Shown here: one piece after another, positions 18,111 to 27,963 of the stretch
How the letters are laid out: every line of letters starts with the position of its first letter
Position numbering within the stretch: position 1 is the first letter of the stretch
Program-made: the position numbers and the translations under genes
Assembly: GCF_002420705.1 (NCBI RefSeq)
Contig: NZ_DIIM01000008.1
Coordinates: forward strand, 1 to 59,411
Length of the DNA stretch: 59,411 bases
Direction of reading: 5' to 3'
Source: Sphingobacterium sp. UBA5670
Lineage (GTDB): Bacteria; Bacteroidota; Bacteroidia; Sphingobacteriales; Sphingobacteriaceae
Notes under the pieces: model-generated
The model's input: the letters and a program-made list of their open reading frames with translations, nothing else
What the model was told of the DNA's origin: nothing
The model's database searches: none

Positions 18111-21027
18111 CTACTTTAGCCTTCGATATGGCACCCTCAGTCTACAGGATCTCATTTCTGGAATGCTGGCGGGAGGCTATGATACTGCTGTGCTGACCGA
18201 TATCAATAACAGTTCGGGATCGCTGGACTTTATCAAATTGGGGCGAGCGGCCGGACTCAACCTGCTGGCTGGAATGGAGTTTCGCAACGGCGATCAGCTT
18301 TGCTTTGTTGCCATTGCCAAGAACGAACAAGGTTTCCGTGAGATCAACGAATACCGCACCCGGCTCAATATGGAAAACCGTGCGGTACCAGAGCGTGCGC
18401 CCGGTTTTGATCAGGTCTTTGTGATCTATCCTTTCCATAAAATAGATGGCTTTGTACTGCGTGATTTCGAATATATCGGAATAAGACCGGGCGAACGTAC
18501 CAAAGCCCAGTTGATGGAACGGCGTATCCTTGACCGTTGTGTGATCCTTGCACCTGTCAGCTTTCGTAAATCCGACTACACCCTGCACCGGCAGTTAAGG
18601 GCCATTGACAACAATCTGCTGATTTCGCAGCTCGAAAGCCAGCAGGTTGCCGCCAACGATGAGGTATTTGTTCCCAAGGCAAAACTGATGCGGCTATTTT
18701 CGGAACTGCCGCAGCTGCTTGCCAATACCAACCGTATGCTGGGGCAATGTTCCTTTGGCTTTGATTTTACAGGCGTTAAGAATAAAGCAACTTTTACAGG
18801 CAACCGTTATAACGATAAACAGCTGCTGTATAAGTACTGCATGGATGGTTTTACCAGGCGCTATGGCAAGAATGACCGGATCGCCACAGAACGGATCCAG
18901 CGGGAACTAGAGATTATCGAAAATCTGCGTTTCTCCAGTTATTTCCTGATTACCGACGATATCTGCCGATATGCACGTGGCCGTAATTTTTATTATGTGG
19001 GCAGAGGATCCGGCGCAAATTCTGCAGTAGCGTATTGTCTTGGTATCACGGATGTTGATCCCATTTCGTTAAATCTTCCCTTTGAGCGTTTCCTTAATCC
19101 CAAAAGGAAGAGTCCGCCGGATTTTGATGTTGATTTTAGCTGGAACGAACGGGATGAGATGTACGACTATATCTTCAACCGCTATCAGACCGGTCACACG
19201 GCATTGATGGGAGCAATGAGCACTTTCCGATCAAGGAGCATCCTGCGCGAGCTTGGAAAGGTCTACGGTCTGCCCAAGGCGGAAATTGATAGGCTGGTTC
19301 ATGAACCTGAACATCTGCTCAATAAAAACGAGGTGACCAATACGATCCTGAGCGTTTACAACCGGATGGCCGACTTCCCGAACCAGCGAACAATCCATGC
19401 CAGTGGCGTGCTTATTTCTGAGGAACCGCTTACCAGTTATTCAGCGATGGACAATCCACCCAAAGGACTGCCGACCATGCAGTTTGATATGTATGTGGCC
19501 GAAGATATCGGTTTTGAAAAATTCGATATCCTGTCGCAGCGCGGTATCGGGCATATCAAAGATTGCCGCAGCATTGTACGCGAAAATCTCGGGGTAGTCA
19601 TCGATACAGACAATCCAAAACGTTTTTTTCAGGATCCGCTTATTGCCGCGCAGCTTAAATCGGCCAATACCATTGGATGTTTCTATATTGAAAGTCCCGC
19701 CATGCGACAGCTGCTCACCAAATTGCGCTGTGATGATTACCTCACTTTAGTAGCGGCGTCTTCTATTATCCGGCCAGGTGTTGCAAGTTCCGGAATGATG
19801 GGCGAATACATCCGTCGCCATCATGATCCCTCCACAGTGGTCTATCCGCACCCTGTTTTTAAAGAACAGCTGGAGGAAACTTATGGCGTGATGGTCTATC
19901 AGGAAGACGTGATGAAGATTGCCAATGCCTACGGTGGACTTGATATGGCCGATGCAGATGTATTGCGCCGCATGATGTCGGGCAAATATCGGAGCAAGGA
20001 CCATCTGATTGAGATCGAAGACAAATTCTTTTCAAACTGTAAGGCAAAAGGATATGACGAAAAGGTGAGCCGCGAGATCTGGCGCCAGATGGAAAGTTTT
20101 GCTGGCTATTCCTTTAACAAAGCACACTCAGCATCCTTTGCGGTAGAGAGTTATCAGAGTCTTTTTCTGAAGACCTATTATCCCCTGGAGTTTATGGTTG
20201 CGGTGCTCAACAATTATGGTGGTTTTTATAACCGCAAGGTTTATGTAAACGAAGCACGTATTGCAGGCGGGAATATTTGTCTGCCATGCGTCAACCAGTC
20301 CGTCTTCAATACCTCCATTAAGGGAAAAGATATCTATCTCGGATTTGACTGTATTCTCAATCTGGAAGGAAAACTAGCAAACCGGATCATTGAGCAGAGG
20401 GAATATGCCGGTCAATATCGTAGTCTGGAAGACTTTGTTAAAAGAACACAGGCCGGGCTCGAACAGGTAATCCTGCTTATTCGGGTCGGTGCGCTGCGGT
20501 TTATAGGTATAGGCAAAAAACAGCTGCTGTGGGAAGCCCATCTGTTGATGAGCAAACACAAACCCGCAGTGACCAGTATGGCCCTTTTTGAGACCGAGAG
20601 CCGTAAGCCGATCCTTCCGCCACTGGAGGAGGATATTTTGGAGGACTATTATGATGAGATGGAACTCATAGGGTTCTGTGTGACAGGTACATTATTTGAT
20701 CTGACCAAAAGTGATTATCGTGGTGATATACCGTCGAAAGAACTTGGGCTACATGAAGGTAAAATCTTACGTGTCGTGGGTGATTTTGTCTGTGAGAAAT
20801 TCGTCAAGACCAAGCGGGGAGACCTGATGAAATTTGGAACCTTCCTTGATGCGGATGGCTATTTCTTCGATACAGTGCATTTCCCGCAGAGTCTGGCAAA
20901 GTATCCATTGCGGGGTGCCGGTATCTATCTAGTGGAAGGAAAGGTTGTCGTCGAATATGGATGCCCATCTATTGAAGTGATCCGCTGTGCTAAGATGCCC
21001 TTAAAACCCGATCCAAGGAGTGAATAA
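18091..21027 (+). CDS. DNA polymerase III alpha subunit, DnaE2 type
   Basis: Error-prone C-family polymerase of 978 residues, shorter than replicative DnaE. The PHP domain at the N-terminus is degenerate: LNLHSYFS lacks the first His of the HxH metal motif, and TDINN lacks its His. The polymerase core is intact with YYVGRGSGANSAVAYCLGIT, FERFLNP and the catalytic PDFDVDF Asp pair (about residues 346-352), and MMSGK later. The C-terminal part has an OB-like fold. It overlaps the Y-family polymerase gene. Together they should replicate damaged DNA in a mutagenic manner. Confidence 0.93.
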   Translation: MLLNLHSYFSLRYGTLSLQDLISGMLAGGYDTAVLTDINNSSGSLDFIKLGRAAGLNLLAGMEFRNGDQLCFVAIAKNEQGFREINEYRTRLNMENRAVPERAPGFDQVFVIYPFHKIDGFVLRDFEYIGIRPGERTKAQLMERRILDRCVILAPVSFRKSDYTLHRQLRAIDNNLLISQLESQQVAANDEVFVPKAKLMRLFSELPQLLANTNRMLGQCSFGFDFTGVKNKATFTGNRYNDKQLLYKYCMDGFTRRYGKNDRIATERIQRELEIIENLRFSSYFLITDDICRYARGRNFYYVGRGSGANSAVAYCLGITDVDPISLNLPFERFLNPKRKSPPDFDVDFSWNERDEMYDYIFNRYQTGHTALMGAMSTFRSRSILRELGKVYGLPKAEIDRLVHEPEHLLNKNEVTNTILSVYNRMADFPNQRTIHASGVLISEEPLTSYSAMDNPPKGLPTMQFDMYVAEDIGFEKFDILSQRGIGHIKDCRSIVRENLGVVIDTDNPKRFFQDPLIAAQLKSANTIGCFYIESPAMRQLLTKLRCDDYLTLVAASSIIRPGVASSGMMGEYIRRHHDPSTVVYPHPVFKEQLEETYGVMVYQEDVMKIANAYGGLDMADADVLRRMMSGKYRSKDHLIEIEDKFFSNCKAKGYDEKVSREIWRQMESFAGYSFNKAHSASFAVESYQSLFLKTYYPLEFMVAVLNNYGGFYNRKVYVNEARIAGGNICLPCVNQSVFNTSIKGKDIYLGFDCILNLEGKLANRIIEQREYAGQYRSLEDFVKRTQAGLEQVILLIRVGALRFIGIGKKQLLWEAHLLMSKHKPAVTSMALFETESRKPILPPLEEDILEDYYDEMELIGFCVTGTLFDLTKSDYRGDIPSKELGLHEGKILRVVGDFVCEKFVKTKRGDLMKFGTFLDADGYFFDTVHFPQSLAKYPLRGAGIYLVEGKVVVEYGCPSIEVIRCAKMPLKPDPRSE

Positions 21028-21105
21028 GAAGTTTTAAAAAAATATAGCGAAGAAAACATAATAAATAATTACGAGTTAATATGCCTTACCTGTCAATAAT
21101 TAAGA

Positions 21106-21570
21106 TCATTGTTCACCTGTATGGCGCATGAGGAGTTTGACACGGTTATAGGAATTTTCGGTAAGGTCTTCCGCAATAGGTTGGTGGTTTGCATTGGCCA
21201 GGAAACAGTATAAAAATCCATCTTGTGCGTTATAAGGATCACCGGGTTGATCTGATTTTGCATGATGTACGTGATGTGAGATCACATATATTTCTTCTGG
21301 TATGACGTTGATCGTGAGATTTTGTGTGAAAAAACGCCAAAATCCATTCCGAAATTTGAATGCTCCGTGTGTGGCAAATCGATGATGCCATATCGTTCCG
21401 TGGGTGCCCATAACGATCATGCTATAAATGAATGCAGCCGCTACGGTCCACCAGATTGTGTTCTTTCAGTTTATTTTCGTATATTTATAAACCTCCCTAC
21501 GTGCAGTACCTTGTCGAATACAAGCAGATCGTATGCAAGGACTCCACTTAAAAATCCAACAATGATTTCA
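21106..21570 (-). pseudogene. Fatty acid desaturase, frameshifted and C-terminally truncated
   Basis: The minus-strand frame contains the first two histidine boxes of acyl-CoA desaturases: HHRFATHGAF and ISHHVHH. The third HNYHH box is absent. An upstream piece (IIVGFLSGVLAYDLLVFDKV) is in another frame and stops near 21476, so a frameshift separates it. A normal enzyme has about 350 residues; here about 125 plus 30 remain. The N-terminal remnant reaches the start of the divergent glycosyltransferase. Confidence 0.75.
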
Positions 21571-23784
21571 GCAACCAAAAGAGGAATAGCGTTCCTATCC
21601 ACCTATCCTCCACGCGCCTGCGGTATTGCGACTTATACTACAGATCTGATGAAGGCTATCTCAAGTAAATTCGAAGAGTCGTTCCGGCTAATTCCTATAC
21701 CGATAATAGATGATCATACATCACAATATGATTGCCCATTGGGCAAATTGGATATAGCCGATCCGCTTTCTTTCGACAGTATTCTTACAAACATTTTATT
21801 TGATCAGGGTATCAAATTAATCTGTATCGAACATGAGTTCGGCCTTTTCCTAGGTCAAGAAGCTGAGTTCATATCTTTCCTTTCGAATCTTAATAAAGCA
21901 CAAATTGCAATTGTTGTGACTTTCCACACAGTGTTGCCGGCACCAGATCGTACGCTGCTTGATCATGTATATCGAATAGCATATCATTGTTCCCAGATAA
22001 TCGTTATGACACAGGGATCCGCAAATATCCTGACGGATATTTACAAAATTCTTCCTAATAAAATAACGGTAATAGAACATGGTACACATTTAGCTCCAGC
22101 AGTAGATAAAAACGCCATTCTTGAGAAATACAGTCTTCTGGGCAATAAAATCCTCAGTACATTTGGTTTACTTGGTCCTAGCAAGAGTATAGAAACCACA
22201 CTATATGCACTGCCTGCTATCATTGAACAACACCCAAATGTAAAGTTCCTTATCCTAGGGATGACACACCCTAATCTTCTGCGGAGTAATGGAGAGGCCT
22301 ATAGAAACCAACTTGAGGCGATAGTTAATCAATATGACATTTCAGATCATGTCCGATTTGTTAACGAATTTCTTTCGACGGAAGAGTTGCTGGCTTATCT
22401 ATCGATCACCGACGTGTATCTTTTTACATCAAAAGACCCTCTACAAGCGGTTAGCGGCACATTTTCTTATGCGCTTAGCTCTGGGTGCCCTATTGTGTCA
22501 ACACCAATTCCCCATGTAAAGGAGGTTTTAAAAGAAGATATGGGTACCATAATCGACTTTGAAGACTCTGATCAGCTTGCGGCTGCCGTCAATCAGATTC
22601 TGAATGATGAACTTAAAATAAGCAGGATCCATCATGTGAACCTTCAAAAGATGGTCAAGAGCTCCTGGCAGAATGTTGCTATTGCCCATGTTTGCCTTTT
22701 TGAGCTTCTTATAGATCAAAATAGGGATATGATCTACTCAATTCCACCAGTCAACCTGGATCATATTTTCCGAATGTCCGAGAAGCGCGGGTTTGTTCAA
22801 TTTGCGGATATCTCATCTCCGGACCTAGCAAGTGGTTATGCGCTGGATGACAATGCAAGAGCGCTAATAGTCATGTTACATCATTATAAATCATATGAAT
22901 CTTATGAAGATATTGCTCTGATTCAGAAATACCTGGATTTCATTGCTTATTGTATGCAAAGAGATGGCACGTTTTTGAATTACGTAGATGGGCACGGTAA
23001 TTTTACGGTGCAAAATGGACAGGAAAATCTTGAGGATGCCAACGGACGGGCAGTCTGGGCCCTTGGCGAAGTGATTGGCCTGGCTGATCTTTTGCCTGAA
23101 AGAATAGTAAAACTTGCTTTAGAGCTTTTAGAGCGGGCGTCAAGACATGCGATGGTTTATTATTCGACACGATCGATGGCCTTTACCATTAAGGGCCTGA
23201 GTTTTATGAAGAGCAAAAATTATAAGGCTATTATAGAAGTCCTGGCGGATCGTTTGGCGGCCATGTTTGAGCAGGAGAGCACTGCAGAATGGCAATGGTT
23301 TGAATCTTACCTGACTTATGGCAACAGTGTTATCCCAGAAGCCATGTTGATCGCCTATGAGGCTACTGGGAATAGTACATATAAAGATATCGCTTATCAA
23401 TCTTTTGATTTCTTGTTGAACAGGATTATCGTAGACAATGAGATTCATGTGGTTTCCAACAAAGGCTGGGCCCAGCGCGGCCAGCCGATATCTGAGCCCC
23501 GGGGAGGCGAGCAGCCCATTGATGTAGCTTACACCATTATTGCACTTGATAGATTTTATAAGTTCACAAAAGATGAGCAGTATAAGAAAACGATTCGAAT
23601 AGCCTTTGAATGGTTTTTAGGACGGAATCATCTTTGTCAAATTGTTTATAATCCAGTTACAGGGGGGTGCTTTGATGGGTTGGAAGAGCATGAGGTCAAT
23701 ATCAATCAAGGTGCAGAATCCACCATAAGTTATTTAATGGCAAGACTTAAAATGGAGGATTACAAGGGGGAAAGAGCGAATTAA
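21562..23784 (+). CDS. GT4 glycosyltransferase fused to a glycosidase-like helical domain
   Basis: 740-residue cytoplasmic enzyme. Residues 1-365 are a GT-B glycosyltransferase: FLSTYPPRACGIATYTTDL at the start, LICIEHEFGLF, and the GT4 donor site region with EAYRNQL and SKDPLQAVSGTFSYALSSG. Residues 390-740 look like an all-helical six-hairpin glycosidase fold (SGYALDDNARALIVMLHHY, WQWFESYLTYGNS, GWAQRGQPISEP). Such fusions are known from beta-1,2-mannan and related glycan loci in this phylum, but no partner gene is here. The ATG at 21562 is chosen because the family begins at RGIAFLSTYPP and the longer frame is antisense to the desaturase. Confidence 0.75.
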   Translation: MISATKRGIAFLSTYPPRACGIATYTTDLMKAISSKFEESFRLIPIPIIDDHTSQYDCPLGKLDIADPLSFDSILTNILFDQGIKLICIEHEFGLFLGQEAEFISFLSNLNKAQIAIVVTFHTVLPAPDRTLLDHVYRIAYHCSQIIVMTQGSANILTDIYKILPNKITVIEHGTHLAPAVDKNAILEKYSLLGNKILSTFGLLGPSKSIETTLYALPAIIEQHPNVKFLILGMTHPNLLRSNGEAYRNQLEAIVNQYDISDHVRFVNEFLSTEELLAYLSITDVYLFTSKDPLQAVSGTFSYALSSGCPIVSTPIPHVKEVLKEDMGTIIDFEDSDQLAAAVNQILNDELKISRIHHVNLQKMVKSSWQNVAIAHVCLFELLIDQNRDMIYSIPPVNLDHIFRMSEKRGFVQFADISSPDLASGYALDDNARALIVMLHHYKSYESYEDIALIQKYLDFIAYCMQRDGTFLNYVDGHGNFTVQNGQENLEDANGRAVWALGEVIGLADLLPERIVKLALELLERASRHAMVYYSTRSMAFTIKGLSFMKSKNYKAIIEVLADRLAAMFEQESTAEWQWFESYLTYGNSVIPEAMLIAYEATGNSTYKDIAYQSFDFLLNRIIVDNEIHVVSNKGWAQRGQPISEPRGGEQPIDVAYTIIALDRFYKFTKDEQYKKTIRIAFEWFLGRNHLCQIVYNPVTGGCFDGLEEHEVNINQGAESTISYLMARLKMEDYKGERAN

Positions 23785-23880
23785 TTTATTTTGAACAATT
23801 AACGCCTTATTGTCAAATATTATTGGTATATTTATTAAAGTGATCTACTATTTCATATAACCCAACTCTGTAGATCCAAT

Positions 23881-24069
23881 ATGATAAATTCATATGTTTT
23901 ATCTTTAAATTCTCCAAGATATATCATCCGGAAATTTTTAATTCAACAACTAGCAGCTAGCGTACTTTTATTGAGAGAATACGTTTTGGCTCAACATTAC
24001 TTTTCCCGATCAAATATAAAAATTGAAGAGGATGAGATCCTTACACACTATAAAATCAATATATCATGA
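23881..24069 (+). CDS. Small hypothetical protein
   Basis: 62 residues starting MINSYVLSLNSP, with a hydrophobic-helical centre. No family recognised. Its stop overlaps the start of the next small gene (ATGA at 24066-24069), which supports that both are translated together. Confidence 0.4.
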   Translation: MINSYVLSLNSPRYIIRKFLIQQLAASVLLLREYVLAQHYFSRSNIKIEEDEILTHYKINIS

Positions 24070-24188
24070 GTAAAGACGCTAAAAAGGAAAAAAGTACTAA
24101 AGAGAAAACCCAGTCTTCCTATCAAAAAGAAAAAGATACGGTCTCTAAAGATTTAACAGACAATGTCTTCCGTAAAAAAAGAAAATAG
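24066..24188 (+). CDS. Very small lysine-rich protein
   Basis: 40 codons, highly charged (MSKDAKKEKSTKEKTQSS, ending FRKKRK), with no hydrophobic core, so probably disordered or nucleic-acid-binding. It overlaps the preceding small gene by four bases. Translation is plausible but unproven. Confidence 0.4.
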   Translation: MSKDAKKEKSTKEKTQSSYQKEKDTVSKDLTDNVFRKKRK

Positions 24189-24363
24189 GCGATTAATATA
24201 ATAGCTTATTGCTTGCACTTGCACAATGGCAGATTAATTTGGAGCGGGTATAAAGGCTGGATTATTTAGACCAGGCTTTTGCTCGCTTTTTTCTTTGAGC
24301 AAATATCGGTATAGTATATCGTATTCTATGATGTACAATTGTCAAGTTTCATCGCACAAAAAA

Positions 24364-24387
24364 AGCATAACAGTTTCCTGTTATGCT
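24364..24387 (-). terminator. Terminator of the cold-shock gene
   Basis: A perfect 10-bp stem (AGCATAACAG and its complement) with a TTTC loop lies 48 bases after the cold-shock stop codon. On the minus strand it is followed by a run of T. Confidence 0.8.
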
Positions 24388-24435
24388 CTTTGGAAAATAA
24401 ACCAGTCATCTTCCAAAATGGACTATTCTACTTAA

Positions 24436-24627
24436 TTATGCCTTACGTACGTTAGTTGCATTAATGCCTTTTTTTCCGTTCTCTAGATCGAATGTTACGC
24501 TGTCGTTTTCGCGGACATCACTTACCAAACCCGTTACGTGTACGAAAATATCGTCACCACCATTTGCTGGTGTAATAAAACCGAAACCTTTGTTTTGATT
24601 AAAGAATTTTACTGTTCCTTCTTGCAT
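24436..24627 (-). CDS. Cold-shock protein (CspA family)
   Basis: 63-residue single OB-fold RNA chaperone. RNP1 is in KGFGFI and RNP2 in DIFVHVTGL, and the typical EGTVKFFN start and VTFDLENGKKG follow. The start at 24627 gives the usual length. A longer frame to 24717 only adds unrelated residues and covers the leader, which is long as expected for thermoregulated csp genes. Confidence 0.93.
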   Translation of the reverse strand: MQEGTVKFFNQNKGFGFITPANGGDDIFVHVTGLVSDVRENDSVTFDLENGKKGINATNVRKA

Positions 24628-24717
24628 TGTATTATATTTTATTTTATTTAATGTATTTTCGTTATATCCATGGTAATGGCATTTTGGCCAGTACGATAGT
24701 AATCTATTTGTTCGCAA

Positions 24718-25507
24718 GAATGATGATTTGTATATTAAAGAGGATTGATGGAATCACGTTTAACGATACTGCACCTATTGTTTTGATAACAAAATGAGCT
24801 TCTGAAAATGCCAAAACTGAGGGAAAGAGAAATGCTTAACGATTCAGAAGAGCAAAGGCGGAGCCTGATTATATCTCAAATGTAAGTATAATAAACTGGA
24901 ATATAGCAGTTTTATCTTTTTATTTTTTTCTAATGATCTAGATCGGGGTATGATACAGGATTTCTCTGAAAATAATATCTTGGTTAAATATCAAAATAGC
25001 TATTCTATTGGGATCCAAATACTTCAATATCTGGTGTTATGTTTTCGAATCTTATGCAATTAAATCTTTTATATATAAACAATATTTTGACAATTTTTCA
25101 TATATTGTTTTACCTAAGATAAATGACCATCTTAATTGGGATTATTTCATATTTGCGAAGCGACTTGTCGTATTTACGTTGCAATAAGTGTTTATACGTT
25201 TTCGAATGAGTATACACGCGAAATATGGTAAATATTCTCACCTGTAGAACCAAAGCTCTTCAATGAATGTTCCACTATAAATACTTTAATAGCGATAAAT
25301 ATTTCAATAGGGCAACACCATTAAATGAGGCAATTGAAAAATCCCGAAAATATAACGATGACGAAACAATTCCTATCCGATAAAAAAAGTCCAATGTCCT
25401 TGTGGGGCAAAAGTTTAAACCTCCTTATTATACGGGCAAAATAATAATTTAAAAAGGTAGAGTCGATGCACAATTTCTGCGTATCTCTAATAGGAAGACA
25501 AAAATGA
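24718..25507. other. Long intergenic stretch, no supported gene
   Basis: About 790 bases with scattered short frames. One plus-strand frame (25325-25444, 39 codons, MRQLKNPENITM) is too weak to call. The upper part is probably the cold-shock leader and promoter. The lower part ends in a hairpin terminator at 25508, which implies a transcript from the left. Confidence 0.4.
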
Positions 25508-25540
25508 ATGGATCTTACAGTCTGTAAGATCCATTTTTTA
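25508..25540. terminator. Rho-independent terminator
   Basis: ATGGATCTTACAG (25508-25520) and its exact complement (25522-25534) form a long stem followed by TTTTTTAT. It precedes the response regulator gene by 60 bases. No obvious protein gene ends at it, so it may close a short RNA. Confidence 0.65.
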
Positions 25541-25593
25541 TAAATGATGTTTAACAATGGGCATTTTACCCGCAGTACTAAAAAACAAACAAC

Positions 25594-25959
25594 ATGAAAA
25601 AGAAAATTGTGATATGTGATGATGACAAAGAAATATTGAATGCATTTTCTATGGCGCTGGAAGATCAATATACGATTGTTATAACCGTAGCGGACAGCTT
25701 AGTACTGGCAGAAGTGTTGGATAGTATAGATGCCGATATACTGTTTTTGGATATTCATATGTCGCCACGCAACGGAGATCTTGTATTGGGTAATCTCAGG
25801 AGCTCATCTAAACATGATAAACTGCCCGTGATCATGATTTCAGGCCATATTGACGGAAGGAGAATTTCAGAGGAGTGCGGGGCAGACGGTTTTTTAGCTA
25901 AACCTTTTGATCTTACCGACGTGGAAAACTACATACGAAGATTTGTTTATGAAAGTTAA
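25594..25959 (+). CDS. Single-domain response regulator
   Basis: 121 residues forming only a receiver domain. Acidic pocket DDD at residues 8-10, phosphoacceptor Asp in LFLDIHMSPRNGD, Ser in MISGH and conserved Lys in LAKPFD are present. No output domain and no adjacent kinase. It probably works in a phosphorelay or by protein interaction. Confidence 0.9.
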   Translation: MKKKIVICDDDKEILNAFSMALEDQYTIVITVADSLVLAEVLDSIDADILFLDIHMSPRNGDLVLGNLRSSSKHDKLPVIMISGHIDGRRISEECGADGFLAKPFDLTDVENYIRRFVYES

Positions 25960-25979
25960 TCTTAGTATTGTATTTGGTT

Positions 25980-26587
25980 TTAAGTTGCCCCCTGCATCCC
26001 CGGGCCACCTTTGGGACCTTCGTAACGTATTACCAAAACATCGCCAGCTTTGATTTCACCGGCAAGATTGCCTACTATGGCATCTCCTTGACTATCATAG
26101 CAAACCACAGTCCCCCTAAACTTCTTGTCGCCCGTGATTCCTGCGGATTTTACCACAGCTCCCTGCTCTGCAAGATTTCCAAATAGAATCGCCAATCCTC
26201 CAACAGGACTGTATGGATTGTTTATTGTATGTATGATTGTTGAGTCTTTGATCGCTGCATTTGCAATCTTTTTGAATAACATTTCGCCCCCGACCGTCAT
26301 ATTATCCAGAAGGATATGGTCGCTGCGCTTGGTCATTTCGTTCATTACCGCATTTACGCCTCCGGCGCGAGGACGTCTTCCATGTGAACGGTGCTTAAAC
26401 TTGGCGATATTTTTGCGATGTGCGCTACTTGATCTGATATTGAATTAATTTCCCTAAGCTGAAAATCTACATCTGCTTCGTGAGCTATAGCAAGCATATG
26501 AACAACAGTATTGGTACTACCACCCATAGCCATATCCACTGCAAAAGCATTCTGGAATATATCCGTATAATATTTAGCTCTTCTCAA
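25980..26587 (-). pseudogene. Dihydroxy-acid dehydratase (ilvD) fragment, frameshifted
   Basis: Two adjacent minus-strand frames together give the central part of IlvD: AVDMAMGGSTNTVVHMLAIA in the first and DKKFRGTVVCYDSQ, then GPKGGPGMQ in the second, separated by a frameshift near 26345-26354. The N-terminal iron-sulfur part and the C-terminal about 80 residues are absent. Branched-chain amino acid synthesis must depend on another copy, if any. Confidence 0.85.
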
Positions 26588-26747
26588 CCTTTTTATTATT
26601 TTTATTAGAGTAATTTTATACTAATCTGCATCTTTTAAGGGGGGTAAAAATTGTTTTTTCGGATATATAAAAATAAAATGGTTTAAAAATGAACTATTTT
26701 ATCCGGTTGGTTGTTTCTAAAATCAAAAGATTAAGATTTATATTATT

Positions 26748-27701
26748 ATGAAACTCAACAGAAAAATCAAACAACTATCAGGTATGGCAGCAGCCTTAAT
26801 GGTATGCTCAATTATGACAGTGTCGTGTAGTAAAGACGACGATAAGCAGATGGAGACTTCCGGAAACATCTCTGCAATGGTATCCATGAATAAGGATTAT
26901 TCCATATTAGCAACTGCTGTCACGAAAGCCGGTTTAAGCGAAACCTTGTCCTCTACAGGTCCTTTTACTGTGTTTGCACCAAACAATGAAGCGTTCGAAA
27001 GCTCGGGTATCACGATGGCAGATATCAACAATATGTCTGCGGAAACTTTGAAGTCCGTTTTATTATACCATACGCTAACATCGAAAATAGTCGCATCTAA
27101 TGTGCCTGCCGGTCCTAATGCAGAAGTGAAAACAGCAAACGGAGCCAATGTTTATGTCACTAAAAATGCCAATGGTGTATTTTTAAACGGTTGGGCAGTA
27201 AACTCAGCAGATATGATGGCTACAAATGGTGTAATTCATGGTATTTCACATGTGCTTATGCCACCAACAAAAAATATTGTAGAGTTCGCTACATCTAATA
27301 GTAATTTATCGTTTCTTGTTGCCGCAGTATTAAGGGCTAGTCAAGGCACTACAAATGTTGCTCAATTGTTAAGTGGGTCAGGTTCGTATACTGTTTTTGC
27401 TCCTACAAATCAAGCTTTTATCAATGCAGGTTTTACCACAATAGCCTCCATTAATCAGGCTGATCCGTCGGTGCTGACAAAGATTTTGACCTACCATGTT
27501 CTTTCAAACAGGGCATTTTCTTCGGATCTTTCAGATGGACAAATGCTTAGCACACTCAATGGGGAGAAGATTACAGTGAAGTTGTCTGGAAAGGCTATGC
27601 TGAAAGGTAAGAGCAACACTAGTGAGTCAACAATTACAGGTCTAAATATGCTTGCTACAAATGGCGTGGTGCATGTTATTGACCAAGTTTTACTACCTTA
27701 A
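26748..27701 (+). CDS. Lipoprotein with two fasciclin (FAS1) domains
   Basis: 317-residue exported lipoprotein. The signal peptide ends in a lipobox (IMTVSC) at about residue 26. Two FAS1 domains follow (about 40-175 and 180-317), each with the FTVFAPNNEAF or YTVFAPTNQAF motif and the second conserved block (MATNGVIHGISHVL, LATNGVVHVIDQVL). Such proteins act in surface adhesion. It stands alone, with a hairpin directly downstream. Confidence 0.92.
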   Translation: MKLNRKIKQLSGMAAALMVCSIMTVSCSKDDDKQMETSGNISAMVSMNKDYSILATAVTKAGLSETLSSTGPFTVFAPNNEAFESSGITMADINNMSAETLKSVLLYHTLTSKIVASNVPAGPNAEVKTANGANVYVTKNANGVFLNGWAVNSADMMATNGVIHGISHVLMPPTKNIVEFATSNSNLSFLVAAVLRASQGTTNVAQLLSGSGSYTVFAPTNQAFINAGFTTIASINQADPSVLTKILTYHVLSNRAFSSDLSDGQMLSTLNGEKITVKLSGKAMLKGKSNTSESTITGLNMLATNGVVHVIDQVLLP

Positions 27702-27718
27702 TTGAAATGTGGTATACA

Positions 27719-27755
27719 GGTTAACTGCCAAGGACTCTCACTTCGGCAGTTAACC
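27719..27755 (+). terminator. Hairpin after the FAS1 gene
   Basis: GGTTAACTGCC (27719-27729) and its exact complement (27745-27755) enclose a 15-base loop, 18 bases after the stop codon. The remaining bases to 27963 show nothing recognisable. Confidence 0.6.
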
Positions 27756-27963
27756 TATTATATAAAAAAATGAACATCTCACAGCAATTAACCAGTATGG
27801 CCCAACACGCGATATGCAGTGACCCCTGATCCGATAAAATAATTCTGACCTGTTGTAGCCCGGTATAACTTTTCTTTCTCTTGACATAAGTCTGTTATGT
27901 TATTAAATTCTCTTAACTTAATGTCCAGTCTAATGCAGCAACTTCACTCCCATGCGGTCTGAG

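Noticed and set aside
18142..18588. Minus-strand frame of 148 codons within the DnaE2-type gene
   Set aside because: Antisense shadow of a well-supported gene with atypical composition.
21322..21561. Upstream extension of the glycosyltransferase
   Set aside because: This part is antisense to the desaturase remnant, and the family starts at the ATG at 21562.
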